NCBI RefSeq assembly: GCF_023336505.1
Contig: NZ_JAMAST010000002.1
Coordinates: forward strand, 352,998 to 416,997
DNA: 64,000 nucleotides
Source: Sporolactobacillus mangiferae
Lineage (GTDB): Bacteria > Bacillota > Bacilli > Bacillales > Sporolactobacillaceae
Direction of reading: 5' to 3'
The position numbers were made by a program, and so were the translations under genes. The notes under the pieces were generated by a model. It worked only from the letters and a program-made list of their open reading frames with translations. It had not been told where the DNA came from and made no database searches. Below are positions 42,701 through 51,253 of this stretch, one piece after another (position 1 is the stretch's first letter; every line of letters begins with the position of its first letter).

Positions 42701-42747
42701 AACCTCCTCAATTGCTCACACTAAAGTAATCGAGGAGGTTCTTTTTT
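42701..42747 (+). terminator. terminator after thrB that also holds a Shine-Dalgarno
   Basis: Stem AACCTCCTC (42701-42709) / GAGGAGGTT (42732-42740) followed by CTTTTTT. The 3' arm is a strong Shine-Dalgarno (GAGGAGG) for an ORF whose ATG starts directly after the T-run. In the folded RNA this site would be hidden. Confidence 0.8.
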
Positions 42748-42843
42748 ATGAAAGTAAAAATCGCCTGGGGTTTCATCATTCTGTTTGCCGCTATTCTCGG
42801 CTGCCTTTATATACTTTTTATTGTTCGCCATTCCATGCTGTAA
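42748..42843 (+). CDS. 31-residue putative membrane peptide
   Basis: A very small ORF, MKVKIAWGFIILFAAILG onward, ending RHSML. It has a positively charged N terminus and one membrane span of about 20 residues with Cys19. GAGGAGG lies 9 nt upstream, though inside the thrB terminator stem. It fits exactly between thrB and the convergent rpiR end. The composition looks like a genuine single-span peptide, but I do not recognise a family, and read-through or a separate promoter would be needed for expression. Confidence 0.5.
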   Translation: MKVKIAWGFIILFAAILGCLYILFIVRHSML

Positions 42844-42854
42844 TAAGCTGCCGA

Positions 42855-43694
42855 TCAGCCTTGAGCATACGCGTTCACGAACTGACGGTCTGTTAACCGT
42901 ACATTTTTGCGTTCATTCATGACACTGACAAACAATGCGTCAATCATCGTCACCTGTGCAGCACGTGCGACATACGACTCCGATCGAAAATCGGTCGGAA
43001 CCGAAACGGTATGCATAGCCACATCCATCAATTCAGCCAGTGCGGATTTCATGAATCCAGTGATTCCGATCGCGGGACAATTTCTTTGCTTTACTGTTCT
43101 TGCAACCTGAACGAGATGCTTATCCGTTGCCGAATAGGAAATAAATACAGCCGCATCATGCTCCGTCAGCTGCGAAGCTGACAGCATCTGAAACTCTCCG
43201 TCTCCGGGAGCATATGTCATGATTCCTGCACGCACGAACTTCCTGTGTGCCTCCTGGGCGATTAATGCGGAACCGCTGCTTCCAAAAAAAGCAATACGTT
43301 CTGAGTGGGCTAAATAATTAACCGCTTTCTTAAATGCTTCACCATTCAGAATCTGATACGTATTTTCCAGGGTTCGAATATTATCCTGAAAGACCTTCTC
43401 AGCCAGATTCAGAATCGAGTCCTTCTGTTCCTCATCTTTTTCGGTAAAGCGTTTGCTTCGGGCAATGTCCGCCGCAAGTACGATTTTCATTTCCTGAAAA
43501 CCTTTGAAGCCGAGACGCCGGCAAAGGCGAAACACAGTCGCATCGGCAACTTTGATCCGTGCCGCGACCTGATTGATACTGCTATGAATCGTCTCTTTTG
43601 GATCCTCTAAAATATAATCGGCTATTTTGCGTTCCTTTTCACTTAAGTGCGGATATGCGGACTGAATACGAACGATACATTGACTTTCTGTCAT
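42855..43694 (-). CDS. RpiR/MurR-family regulator with SIS domain
   Basis: A 279-residue regulator. Residues about 1-75 form the RpiR HTH (LSEKERKIADYILEDP, then VADATVFRLCRRLGFKGFQEM), and about 125-255 a SIS domain (AFFGSSGSALIAQEAHRKF, ISYSATDKHLV) for a phosphosugar. Members control sugar or amino-sugar genes; no such genes are adjacent, so the target is unknown. ATG at 43694 follows GGGGTGAT; a TTG two codons upstream is less likely. Its own promoter carries two 11-bp repeats. Confidence 0.88.
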   Translation of the reverse strand: MTESQCIVRIQSAYPHLSEKERKIADYILEDPKETIHSSINQVAARIKVADATVFRLCRRLGFKGFQEMKIVLAADIARSKRFTEKDEEQKDSILNLAEKVFQDNIRTLENTYQILNGEAFKKAVNYLAHSERIAFFGSSGSALIAQEAHRKFVRAGIMTYAPGDGEFQMLSASQLTEHDAAVFISYSATDKHLVQVARTVKQRNCPAIGITGFMKSALAELMDVAMHTVSVPTDFRSESYVARAAQVTMIDALFVSVMNERKNVRLTDRQFVNAYAQG

Positions 43695-43722
43695 TATCAA
43701 TCACCCCTTAATCTATGTTTTT

Positions 43723-43772
43723 ATTGTACATCAAACGCTTTCATTTGAAAATAAATTTCTGCAAACGTTTTC
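43723..43772 (-). promoter_or_regulatory. rpiR promoter with two CAAACGYTTTC operators
   Basis: Leftward -35 TTTTCA (43751-43746), 17-nt spacer, -10 TACAAT (43728-43723). An 11-mer CAAACGCTTTC (43732-43742) fills the spacer, and CAAACGTTTTC (43762-43772) lies exactly 30 bp upstream on the same face. Read leftward these are GAAARCGTTTG. They could bind RpiR itself or be cre-like sites for CcpA. The remainder of the gap (43773-44046) holds the unplaced hisC promoter. Confidence 0.6.
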
Positions 43773-44046
43773 TTTTGTCACGATTTGTTAACTTTTTTCA
43801 TCAAAACACTGGCCATAATCAAATTGGCTGTTTACCTCTCCCCCGCTCACACTAAAATTTCTGCAGCGTATTGCACTGTTTTTCAGTAACACAAAGACGC
43901 AGGATTTGACGATTAAGAATCGCTTACTTTTTCATATGACTTGTGATCATTCCTGACACAGCCTTTACATTCTTCTCATTCCATGCTTCAATGGAGTGGA
44001 TGCAGATGATTGACAGCGATGACAATAACGGGGGTAATGAAGAGTG

Positions 44047-45144
44047 ATGCAATCCATATTCAAGAAAAATCTGGAAAAATTAAGCGCTTATCAACCCGGT
44101 CCATCAACGGATGAGATAAAAAAGATGTATGGTTTGGAAAAGGTCGTCAAACTGGATTCCAATGAAAATGTTTATGGCGCTTCGCCAAATGTCCAAAAAG
44201 CGATTATCGAAGACGCACTTTTCCCCGAGCTTTATCCGGACTGCCGGAATTCCGACCTCAGGGATGAACTGTCTAAAAGGCTTTGCGTGCACTCGGATCG
44301 TTTTCTGTTCGGTGCCGGTCTGGATGAAATCATTGTTTTAATAAGTCGTGCCTTTCTTGACGCATCCAGCAGCATAGTCATGGCATGGCCAACCTTTTAC
44401 GAATACTATTGTCACGCGCAAATTGAAGGCGCGGCAACGAAGAAAATCCCATGCACGCCTGATGGAAAGCATGATTTGCAAGCCATGCTCAGGGCCATCG
44501 ATGGAACGACAAAAGTCGTATGGATCTGCAATCCGAATAATCCGACCGGTACCTACTTAACCAAGGATGAGCTGGACGCTTTCATCGAAGCCGTTCCTAA
44601 AAATGTGCTGATTGTCATTGACGAAGCCTATATCGATTTTGTGACCGCGAAAGACTTTCCCAATGGTTTGAACTATCTCAATGCTTTCGAAAACGTACTC
44701 GTCTTGCGTACCTTCTCAAAAGCATACGGGCTTGCCTCTTTCCGCATTGGCTATGCGATCGGAAGCTTACGCATCATCGATGAAATCAATAAAGTACGTC
44801 CTCCTTTTAACAATCCGAGGCTTAGTCAGGTCGCTGCACTGGCCGCGCTGAGAGACGATGCTTTTAAAAAGGATTGTATTAACAAAAATCGCAAAGTTTT
44901 GGCTGAAACCGCCATATTTTTAAGAAAAAAAGGTATTCAGTTTTTTGACAGCCAGGCAAACTTCATTTACATAAAAACGGATCATCCAGAACAGGTCGCT
45001 TTATATTGCAGAAAACATGGATTCCTGATCAATTCTTTTCAGGACGGCGTGCGTGTAACAATAGGAAAATCAGAAGATATGAAGCGTTTTTTGCCCATAC
45101 TCGAAAAAACGCTGCTTGACCGTGTGACCGAGTCAAGTATTTAA
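44047..45144 (+). CDS. HisC-like histidinol-phosphate/aromatic aminotransferase
   Basis: Class II-type PLP aminotransferase (365 residues) of the HisC branch. It shows LDSNENVYGASP, FLFGAGLDEII, ICNPNNPTGTYL, the DEAYIDF loop and the PLP lysine in RTFSKAYGLASFRIGY. It is an orphan here with no his genes nearby, so it may act on aromatic keto acids or another substrate rather than histidinol phosphate. ATG at 44047 is used; an immediately preceding GTG is also in frame. The SD is weak. Confidence 0.85.
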   Translation: MQSIFKKNLEKLSAYQPGPSTDEIKKMYGLEKVVKLDSNENVYGASPNVQKAIIEDALFPELYPDCRNSDLRDELSKRLCVHSDRFLFGAGLDEIIVLISRAFLDASSSIVMAWPTFYEYYCHAQIEGAATKKIPCTPDGKHDLQAMLRAIDGTTKVVWICNPNNPTGTYLTKDELDAFIEAVPKNVLIVIDEAYIDFVTAKDFPNGLNYLNAFENVLVLRTFSKAYGLASFRIGYAIGSLRIIDEINKVRPPFNNPRLSQVAALAALRDDAFKKDCINKNRKVLAETAIFLRKKGIQFFDSQANFIYIKTDHPEQVALYCRKHGFLINSFQDGVRVTIGKSEDMKRFLPILEKTLLDRVTESSI

Positions 45145-45227
45145 CCTTTTGCCGTTCTCGAAAAAATATCAGAAAACTCTCTAATCCTGAAAAATTTTCC
45201 GTTTTCTTATATTGCAAAAAATTGGTC

Positions 45228-45256
45228 TTTACAAAAAACTGGTTTGCTGTTACAAT
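45228..45256 (+). promoter_or_regulatory. promoter of the serine T-box operon
   Basis: -35 TTTACA (45228-45233), 17-nt spacer, -10 TACAAT (45251-45256), placed just before the T-box leader. Confidence 0.7.
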
Positions 45257-45274
45257 TTGGACACAATCAATGAT

Positions 45275-45555
45275 GCAAATGAAAATCAAATTTGCGATGA
45301 TGGAGACAGCAGTCGCCGTGAAATCCGTCCCAGAGAGCCGGACTTAGCTGAAAACCGGTACGTCTTCTGACGATTGAGCACTCCAGAGCAGATCCGCAGA
45401 AAGCTGGTATATACCCAGTCAGTATGTGGACTCGGTGAAATACCGTTATCTTCGTTAATGAAGGCCGCCAATGATTCTGTCCTGGCGGTAAATGAGGGTG
45501 GCACCACGATAATCACGTCCCTCGCAGCATTTTTCATGCTGCGGGGGACGTTTTT
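45275..45555 (+). promoter_or_regulatory. T-box leader, predicted serine (AGC) specifier
   Basis: Stem I has GGAG (45302-45305) and CTCC (45381-45384) as base arms, the AGAGAG region at about 45332, and a specifier bulge TTGAGCA in which AGC (45377-45379) is a serine codon. The T-box sequence AATGAGGGTGGCACCACG is at 45491-45508, followed by a terminator (45515-45550) with a TTTTTA tail. By family knowledge uncharged tRNA-Ser stabilises the antiterminator and turns on the operon. Serine as ligand agrees with the serA gene downstream. Confidence 0.93.
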
Positions 45556-45606
45556 ATATTTTTAACTGTTCCCGCAAGTCAGAGATAACAGGAAGGATGA
45601 GCTTAA

Positions 45607-46767
45607 ATGTTTTTAGATCAGACCTATTTGTTTACGCCCGGGCCGACGCCGATTCCGAATCAGGTAAACGAAGCTATGGCACGGCCGATGATCGGACACC
45701 GCAGTCCGGATTTTTCCGTTTTGATTGAAGACGTGGCAACAAGACTTCAGCCTGTGTTTGGAACAAAGCATCCGGTTGCCATTCTGACTAGCAGCGGTAC
45801 CTCGGCGCTTGAAGCGGCCGTTGTTAACACAGTCCACGAAGGCGATCATGCGATTGTGATTGTTGCCGGATCATTTGGCGACCGATTGGCATCGATTGCC
45901 GAAAACTATGGGGCAACGGTCCACCGCTTACCCATCGAATGGGGAAAATCCTGTTCACCCGAACAGCTGGATGCCTTTATCGACAATTTGGAAGGAGTAC
46001 CGATCAAAGCCGTGTTTGCGACGTTTAACGAAACGTCAACCGGTGTGTTGAATCCGATTCACACACTGGGTCAGGTAGTGAAAGAAAAAACGGACGCACT
46101 GTTCATCGTCGATGGCGTCAGCTGTATCGGCGCCGTTCCGGTTGATATGGAAAATGATCATATCGACCTGCTCGTGACCAGTTCGCAAAAGGCGCTGATG
46201 CTGCCGCCGGGTCTTGCTTTCGTGGCCTTCAGCGACCGAGGACTGCAAGCCATTCGCGAATGTCCCGAACGTCGATTTTATCTTGATTTGAAGCGTTATG
46301 TCGACACCTATGAGAAACAGAAGTCAACACCGTTTACACCGGCTGTTTCTCTGATTCAGGGTGCGCAGGCCGTATGTGCAATGATTGAGGACGAGGGCTG
46401 GGAAAATGTAATCCGGCGTCATCTTCTGCTCCGTGATATGATGCGTGCCGGTCTGCGCGCGCTGGATCTCCCGCTGCTGACAACGGAAGAAGACGCCTCG
46501 CCAACCGTAACCGCCGTTCGTCCGGAAACCGTTTCAGCTCCGGACATCCAGAAAGCATTAAAAAAAGATTTTTCCATCACGATCGCCGGCGGACAAAAAG
46601 ATTTGAAAGGGAAAATTTTTCGGATCGGCCATATGGGCTACTGCACTCCGTTTGATGTGCTCAAAGTGCTGAGTGCACTTGAACTGACGCTTGCAAAGTT
46701 CGGACAAAAACCGCGGTTCGGAGCTGCCGTTAAGAAAGCCGAGGAGGTTTATGCACAATATGTTTAA
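45607..46767 (+). CDS. class V aminotransferase, likely phosphoserine/alanine-glyoxylate type
   Basis: A 386-residue PLP aminotransferase of the serine-pyruvate/alanine-glyoxylate group: FTPGPTPIPNQVNEAM, MIGHRSPDF, SSGTSALEAAV, DGVSCIGAVP and the PLP lysine in TSSQKALMLPPG. It is not the classical SerC fold member by sequence. Because it is the first gene after a serine T-box and overlaps serA, I infer that it serves as phosphoserine aminotransferase, as proposed for similar pairs in other Gram-positives. Transamination of glyoxylate or a bidirectional serine role is the alternative. Confidence 0.85.
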   Translation: MFLDQTYLFTPGPTPIPNQVNEAMARPMIGHRSPDFSVLIEDVATRLQPVFGTKHPVAILTSSGTSALEAAVVNTVHEGDHAIVIVAGSFGDRLASIAENYGATVHRLPIEWGKSCSPEQLDAFIDNLEGVPIKAVFATFNETSTGVLNPIHTLGQVVKEKTDALFIVDGVSCIGAVPVDMENDHIDLLVTSSQKALMLPPGLAFVAFSDRGLQAIRECPERRFYLDLKRYVDTYEKQKSTPFTPAVSLIQGAQAVCAMIEDEGWENVIRRHLLLRDMMRAGLRALDLPLLTTEEDASPTVTAVRPETVSAPDIQKALKKDFSITIAGGQKDLKGKIFRIGHMGYCTPFDVLKVLSALELTLAKFGQKPRFGAAVKKAEEVYAQYV

Positions 46768-48364
46768 AGTCATCGTTACCGATCCGATCAGTGAAACTGG
46801 GATCCGCTCATTAACCAATCATCAGGAATTTGAAGTCAGCCAGAAAACCGGTCTGGACCCGGATGTGCTTGCCGAGCAGCTTAAAGACTATGACGCGTTG
46901 ATTGTACGCAGCCAGACGCAAGTTACACGCGACCTGATTCAATCCGCTGACCGGTTAAAGGTTATCGCCCGTGCCGGTGTCGGCATTGATAACATTGATA
47001 TCGATGCCGCTACGGAAAAAGGCATTATTGTCATCAATGCCCCAGCCGGAAACACGATTGCCGCGACCGAGCATACAATGGCAATGATGCTTGCCCTTGC
47101 CCGCAATATTCCGCAGGCATACGGCTCACTGACATCCGGAAAATGGGACCGGAAACGCTTTAAAGGCGTGGAGCTTTATCAAAAAACGCTTGGCGTTGTC
47201 GGCATGGGCAGAATCGGAACGGAAGTCGCCAGGCGCGCAAAGGGCTTTCAAATGAACATTCTCGGCTATGACCCCTTTCTTACCGAAGATCGAGCCAAAA
47301 AGCTTGGAATTATTAAAGCAAGCCTGGGTGAAATCGCTGCACAAGCTGATTTCATTACCGTACACACGCCGCTGACGCCGGAAACGAAAGGATTAATCAA
47401 TGCGGATTTTCTGGCAAGAACCAAGGAAGGGGTGCGTATCATTAACTGTGCCCGTGGCGGAATCATCGATGAACAGGCGCTGGTGCGTGCGGTCAACGAT
47501 GGACAGGTTGCCGGAGCAGCGATCGATGTATTTGAACACGAACCTCCGGAAAATACCGGACTGACACAAAATCCAAGGATCATTGTGACACCGCATCTCG
47601 GCGCCTCAACAGCAGAGGCTCAGGAGAAAGTTGCGGAATCAGTCAGTGAAGAAATCGTTGCGATCTTCACATCCGGCAGCGTCCAGCATGCGATTAATCT
47701 GCCACATGTCTCAGCATCCGTGGAGCGGAAAATCCGCCCCTATCTCACGTTAAGCGAGCAAATGGCTGAATTTCTGATGCAGATTTTCAAAAAGGCTCCG
47801 GAAAAAATTAATATTAATTATTACGGCGAGCTTTTTCTGGAAGATACGGGGATGCTCACACGCCAGATGATTAAAGCACTGCTCTCCTACTATCTGGACT
47901 CTTCCATTAATATTGTGAACGTGATGCAAGTGCTCAAGGCGCATGGCCTCTCCTACAGCGTTCAGAAAAATGCAGCGCACAAAGGATTTACAAATTTTAT
48001 TGAGCTGGAAATTGCCAATGGTGATGATCACGCGACAATTGCCTGCACGTACCTGCCCGGATTTGGCGGGCGTATCGTTTCCATCAACGGCTACCGGCTT
48101 GATATGGAACCAGAAAAGTATCTCCTCTATATCGACCACCAAGACGTACCCGGCATGATTGGGAGCGTCGGTTCAATTCTCGGTGAAAATCATATCAACA
48201 TAGGCAGTATGTATGTGGGACGGCAAGCCGTTGGTGGCAACGCCATTATGGTGCTGACTGTTGACCGGCCGGTTTCCGATGCACTGCGTGATCAGATTTT
48301 GGGCATCCGTGCTTTGAATGATGCCCAGTTTGCAAAAATCGACATTGAACAATCCGCTGACTAA
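46760..48364 (+). CDS. serA: D-3-phosphoglycerate dehydrogenase
   Basis: SerA (about 534 residues) oxidises 3-phosphoglycerate, the first step of serine synthesis. Features in order: the RAGVGIDNID substrate motif, NAPAGNT, NAD loop VVGMGRIGTEVARRA, NCARGGIIDE, PHLGAST, an intervening domain, and a C-terminal ACT domain (HQDVPGMIGSVGSIL) for serine feedback. GAGGAGG at 46741-46747 gives two possible starts, 46751 (3-nt spacing) and 46760 (12 nt); MFKV at 46760 aligns with Bacillus. Either way it overlaps the aminotransferase end. Confidence 0.94.
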   Translation: MFKVIVTDPISETGIRSLTNHQEFEVSQKTGLDPDVLAEQLKDYDALIVRSQTQVTRDLIQSADRLKVIARAGVGIDNIDIDAATEKGIIVINAPAGNTIAATEHTMAMMLALARNIPQAYGSLTSGKWDRKRFKGVELYQKTLGVVGMGRIGTEVARRAKGFQMNILGYDPFLTEDRAKKLGIIKASLGEIAAQADFITVHTPLTPETKGLINADFLARTKEGVRIINCARGGIIDEQALVRAVNDGQVAGAAIDVFEHEPPENTGLTQNPRIIVTPHLGASTAEAQEKVAESVSEEIVAIFTSGSVQHAINLPHVSASVERKIRPYLTLSEQMAEFLMQIFKKAPEKININYYGELFLEDTGMLTRQMIKALLSYYLDSSINIVNVMQVLKAHGLSYSVQKNAAHKGFTNFIELEIANGDDHATIACTYLPGFGGRIVSINGYRLDMEPEKYLLYIDHQDVPGMIGSVGSILGENHINIGSMYVGRQAVGGNAIMVLTVDRPVSDALRDQILGIRALNDAQFAKIDIEQSAD

Positions 48365-48379
48365 TTGATTATATGCCCC

Positions 48380-48422
48380 TTAATAAACAGTCTGTCTCCC
48401 AGGGGGACAGGCTGTTTATTAA
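48380..48422 (+). terminator. terminator after serA
   Basis: Stem TAATAAACAG.CTGTC / GACAG.CTGTTTATTA around the loop TCCCAGGG. The downstream T-run is weak. About 16 bp past the serA stop. Confidence 0.7.
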
Positions 48423-48727
48423 CTTGTCTTTACCAAATTGCATGACTTACTTGCAAAAAAGATATTTGCCGGACCAAAAAATCTTATTCAATGGAAAGTT
48501 CTGGCTGTAACATCGGATTATGAAGTGATTTCCTTACGTGTTCGAAAATACGTTACACGTTTGAAGCTCTTTATTACGATTCTGGAATTTTGCTACGTCT
48601 TTCCATGATTTTGCTACATGTTTGATGGGGTAGATACAACTAGTAAATGGGTTAGCCTTTGGGTTCAATCGTTACAAGTGTAACTCCCTTCGTTCTAACT
48701 TCGATTCCAATTTTGGGACTCTTTTCC
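48423..48727. other. convergent gap between serA and coaW
   Basis: About 300 bp. It holds an ACGTGT/ACACGT inverted repeat (48536-48541 and 48555-48560) and two similar TTTTGCTACRT strings (about 48588 and 48609). An open frame runs across part of it but resembles nothing I know. It may be a gene remnant. No terminator for coaW was seen. Confidence 0.3.
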
Positions 48728-49543
48728 TTAGGAACAGGCGGCACCGATGGCACCACAATAAGCACCGTGCCGTGGTATCATTGCTGTTATTCCCCACTCC
48801 GCACAGTATCGCTTGACAATCTCCGTCAGCAGCTCGTTTCCCGAAAATGTGCTGCCTGCAAAAATCACTGTGTTCACCCCAGCCCTCTGTGCCGCCAGAA
48901 TACTGAGTGAGGTAACCGTTTCTGCTACAAGGCCAATGACAGAAGCGATCTGGTCTTCAGGAGATGATGAACTACTGTCTTTAGACACGGCCCCGAAATT
49001 GCTCGCAGTCAGATCGCCGGCAATTGGAGGCTCTTCGCCTTCATATATCCGTGCGACTGTCAAATCAATCATGGTTCTCCTGCCTCGCGACGCGTATTGG
49101 ATCAAGGTGTCAAAATCATAGATACCGGTAAGCAGCCCCGATAAACCGATGATTGTACCGCCACCAACGCCGCTGCCCCCCATCCAGTCAATTTTCCCGC
49201 TGTGGACATAATTCAGCGATGTTCCGGTACCGACATTGGTAAGCAGAAACGCATCCGGAACCACGTCGCGCTCATATGCAATCAACTGACGCGCTCCCTC
49301 AGCCGACACTGCAAATTCCGGAAAAATCACGCTCGTCCGGCCACGCAGCCTCTCTTTCAGCTTACCCGCCTTTCCCCCTGTCAGATGAATGGAACGCTCA
49401 GAGGAAATGAGATGAAGCCATTCCGCACACGCGTCAATCTGGGACAGCGGGAAAGAACGATAGATCCATTTTTCCTCTCTATGCACTGCGGCTTTAATTA
49501 ACGTTCCGCCAGCATCTACGCCAATTCGATCAGCTGTTGACAC
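48728..49543 (-). CDS. coaW: type II pantothenate kinase CoaW
   Basis: About 271 residues, similar in length and motifs to Staphylococcus CoaW: RIGVDAGGTLIKAA at the N terminus, LTNVGTGTSLNY, GGSGVGGGTIIGL and GDLTASNFG. It phosphorylates pantothenate in CoA synthesis; the type II enzymes escape CoA feedback. I choose the GTG at 49543 because GAGGGG lies 7 nt upstream, whereas earlier ATGs in the frame give an unlikely N-terminal extension of up to 36 residues. It is a single gene. Confidence 0.9.
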   Translation of the reverse strand: MSTADRIGVDAGGTLIKAAVHREEKWIYRSFPLSQIDACAEWLHLISSERSIHLTGGKAGKLKERLRGRTSVIFPEFAVSAEGARQLIAYERDVVPDAFLLTNVGTGTSLNYVHSGKIDWMGGSGVGGGTIIGLSGLLTGIYDFDTLIQYASRGRRTMIDLTVARIYEGEEPPIAGDLTASNFGAVSKDSSSSSPEDQIASVIGLVAETVTSLSILAAQRAGVNTVIFAGSTFSGNELLTEIVKRYCAEWGITAMIPRHGAYCGAIGAACS

Positions 49544-49612
49544 TATGGTTCCCCTCTTCCCCATCACCATGATTTTTATTAATAGGCCTGACTGATTTTT
49601 CTCACTTTTATC

Positions 49613-49700
49613 TTTGAAAACTTGGCTTTGCCAAGCCTCTGGCGAAGGCAAAGATGCCGTCGCACTTATACGATAATCCGCTGAATTTTAACCTTTCTTA
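49613..49700 (-). repeat. family A element, short form, copy A5
   Basis: About 88 nt. Read leftward, it follows directly on the terminator of B2: AATAAGAAAGGTTAAAATTC to the CTTGGC-aaa-GCCAAG hairpin plus TTTTC. Here the order in the leftward sense is B then A, the reverse of 62 kb. Confidence 0.75.
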
Positions 49701-50035
49701 TTAAGAAAAACCGGGCATAACCCGGTCCTTACTTCCGCACAAAGCGGTGAATTTTGCGTTGCATACAGGACATATGCGCACTTAGCGAAAGTTCCTTTTA
49801 CTCCTGTAATCGAATTTGGGTTCATGTCTTTACAGTACTGAATCGGCACTTCAGTTGTTTGCTTGCGCGCGGGCGATCTGGAAGCCTCCTCAGGCAGGCC
49901 AATTCCTGCGGGGTCTTTCCTGGCTCGCTGATCAACAGGAACGCTCCGCAGGCGCCAGCGCACCTTTGCTTTGATTCTCGGTAGGACACTGGTTTATTGG
50001 TTTTCATATGGGTCAAAAATCTTATACTCTTATCT
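49701..50035 (-). repeat. family B element, copy B2
   Basis: About 335 nt, leftward, starting at the T-run of the HAD-gene terminator and ending in the hairpin CCGGGTTATGCCCGG (49711-49725) plus TTTTTC. It shares the GACCCATATGAAAACCAATAA start and GGAACGCTCCGCAGGCGCCA (plus strand) with B3 and B4. Confidence 0.75.
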
Positions 50036-50062
50036 TGATAAAAAACGGGCGGCTTGCCCGCC
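50036..50062 (-). terminator. intrinsic terminator of the 50-54 kb operon
   Basis: Leftward stem GGCGG-gcaag-CCGCC followed by CGTTTTTT, about 16 bp past the HAD gene. Confidence 0.75.
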
Positions 50063-50077
50063 TTACTTCTGATTCAT

Positions 50078-51226
50078 TTATTTTTCTAAAAGCTCAAAAA
50101 CCAGGTCCTTGATATCCGCTACCGAATCAAGGATAAAATCAGCGCCGTTTGCTGCAAGTTCTGTACGCGCCTTCTGACCGGAAAGTCCGGTCAGCACACC
50201 GGCAAACCGGCAGCCAATCTGTTTGGCGCAAAGCAAATCGGCAAGTGAATCACCGACAATCAGCGTTTGCTCTCCGTTCGGCAGTTTCTCAGGCTGGCGC
50301 ACGGTCCAGCGTTTCATTTCACTGTCTTTCCCATAAAATGAAGCAAGGTAGGTAAACGGATGCGGTTTTGCCAGCGGCGCAGCATCGTATCTGCGTTCCG
50401 CATCCAGTACATCATCGGCAGTCACTATATGATTCGGATCCAGCTCGTCAATCCAATGCAAATAGGTAAAAGGACGGACTGTCTCCAGCCTCGGACGCCC
50501 GGTTGCAATGCCAACGCGGAGACCAGACTCGCTGAATGAACGAAACATGCGGCGGATATAATCAGGGGCCGCCAGTGTAACTTCTTCATTCATAAATCCT
50601 TTTTTTCCAGTCTGCACAGAAGGTTGACCTGTTGCCGCAAGTACATGCTCATCTCCGATATACCATTCCTGAGAAGCATGTTCGCCAACATGCCACAAGG
50701 CGCTTTTTGGCTGAAACACATCAGTCTCAATACCCAGCCGTCTGCCAGCCAGCTCATTCAGATAAATAATTAGTTCCTGTTTCACCGCTTTTGTAGATGC
50801 ATAATCGGCCATAAAGCGAGAAAAGTCGGGTCTGACCTGATGTGCTTTAAAAAACATCCGAAGACGGTCCAGTGTATTCCGATCAACCGGATAGGTCAGA
50901 AGTTCAGCCGCCCTGCCTCTTTCCGGTTCAGGAAGCTGGGTGATCAGGTGAATGAGCTGCACGGAAAAAGTAATATAGATCATATCCCAATTGGCATTCA
51001 TTCCTCTTGATTTCAGGAAATTCAGTACGTCATCATTCAAAAATTCTTCTGCACGAATTTTGGCAATTTCTTCGTTGCTGTAGTCGGTTTGAAAACTACG
51101 GTTGTTCCCTATCCCCAAATAGTTTTCACTAAGCAGCAGTTCTCGGACCGTAAGTGCTGATGCGTCAAAATACCGTTCCTCGCTGAGAAAAACTCCGTCG
51201 ACATCAAATAAAACCGTTTGAATCAT
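50078..51226 (-). CDS. HAD-superfamily hydrolase
   Basis: A 382-residue HAD protein with DVDGVF (nucleophile and acid/base aspartates) at the N terminus, GIATGRPR as motif II, KPHPFTYL as motif III and GDSLADLLCA as motif IV. It is longer than simple HAD phosphatases because of a helical cap of about 180 residues between motifs I and II. The substrate is unknown. It is last in a leftward cluster MTase-AIM24-propeller-HAD with gaps of 27-63 bp, but nothing in the neighbours defines its job. Confidence 0.82.
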   Translation of the reverse strand: MIQTVLFDVDGVFLSEERYFDASALTVRELLLSENYLGIGNNRSFQTDYSNEEIAKIRAEEFLNDDVLNFLKSRGMNANWDMIYITFSVQLIHLITQLPEPERGRAAELLTYPVDRNTLDRLRMFFKAHQVRPDFSRFMADYASTKAVKQELIIYLNELAGRRLGIETDVFQPKSALWHVGEHASQEWYIGDEHVLAATGQPSVQTGKKGFMNEEVTLAAPDYIRRMFRSFSESGLRVGIATGRPRLETVRPFTYLHWIDELDPNHIVTADDVLDAERRYDAAPLAKPHPFTYLASFYGKDSEMKRWTVRQPEKLPNGEQTLIVGDSLADLLCAKQIGCRFAGVLTGLSGQKARTELAANGADFILDSVADIKDLVFELLEK

Positions 51227-51253
51227 AGCTCACCTCAAATTTTCAGGATAACC

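Noticed and set aside
48659..48910. 83-codon rightward frame overlapping the coaW end
   Set aside because: Antisense to coaW over much of its length, and no SD.
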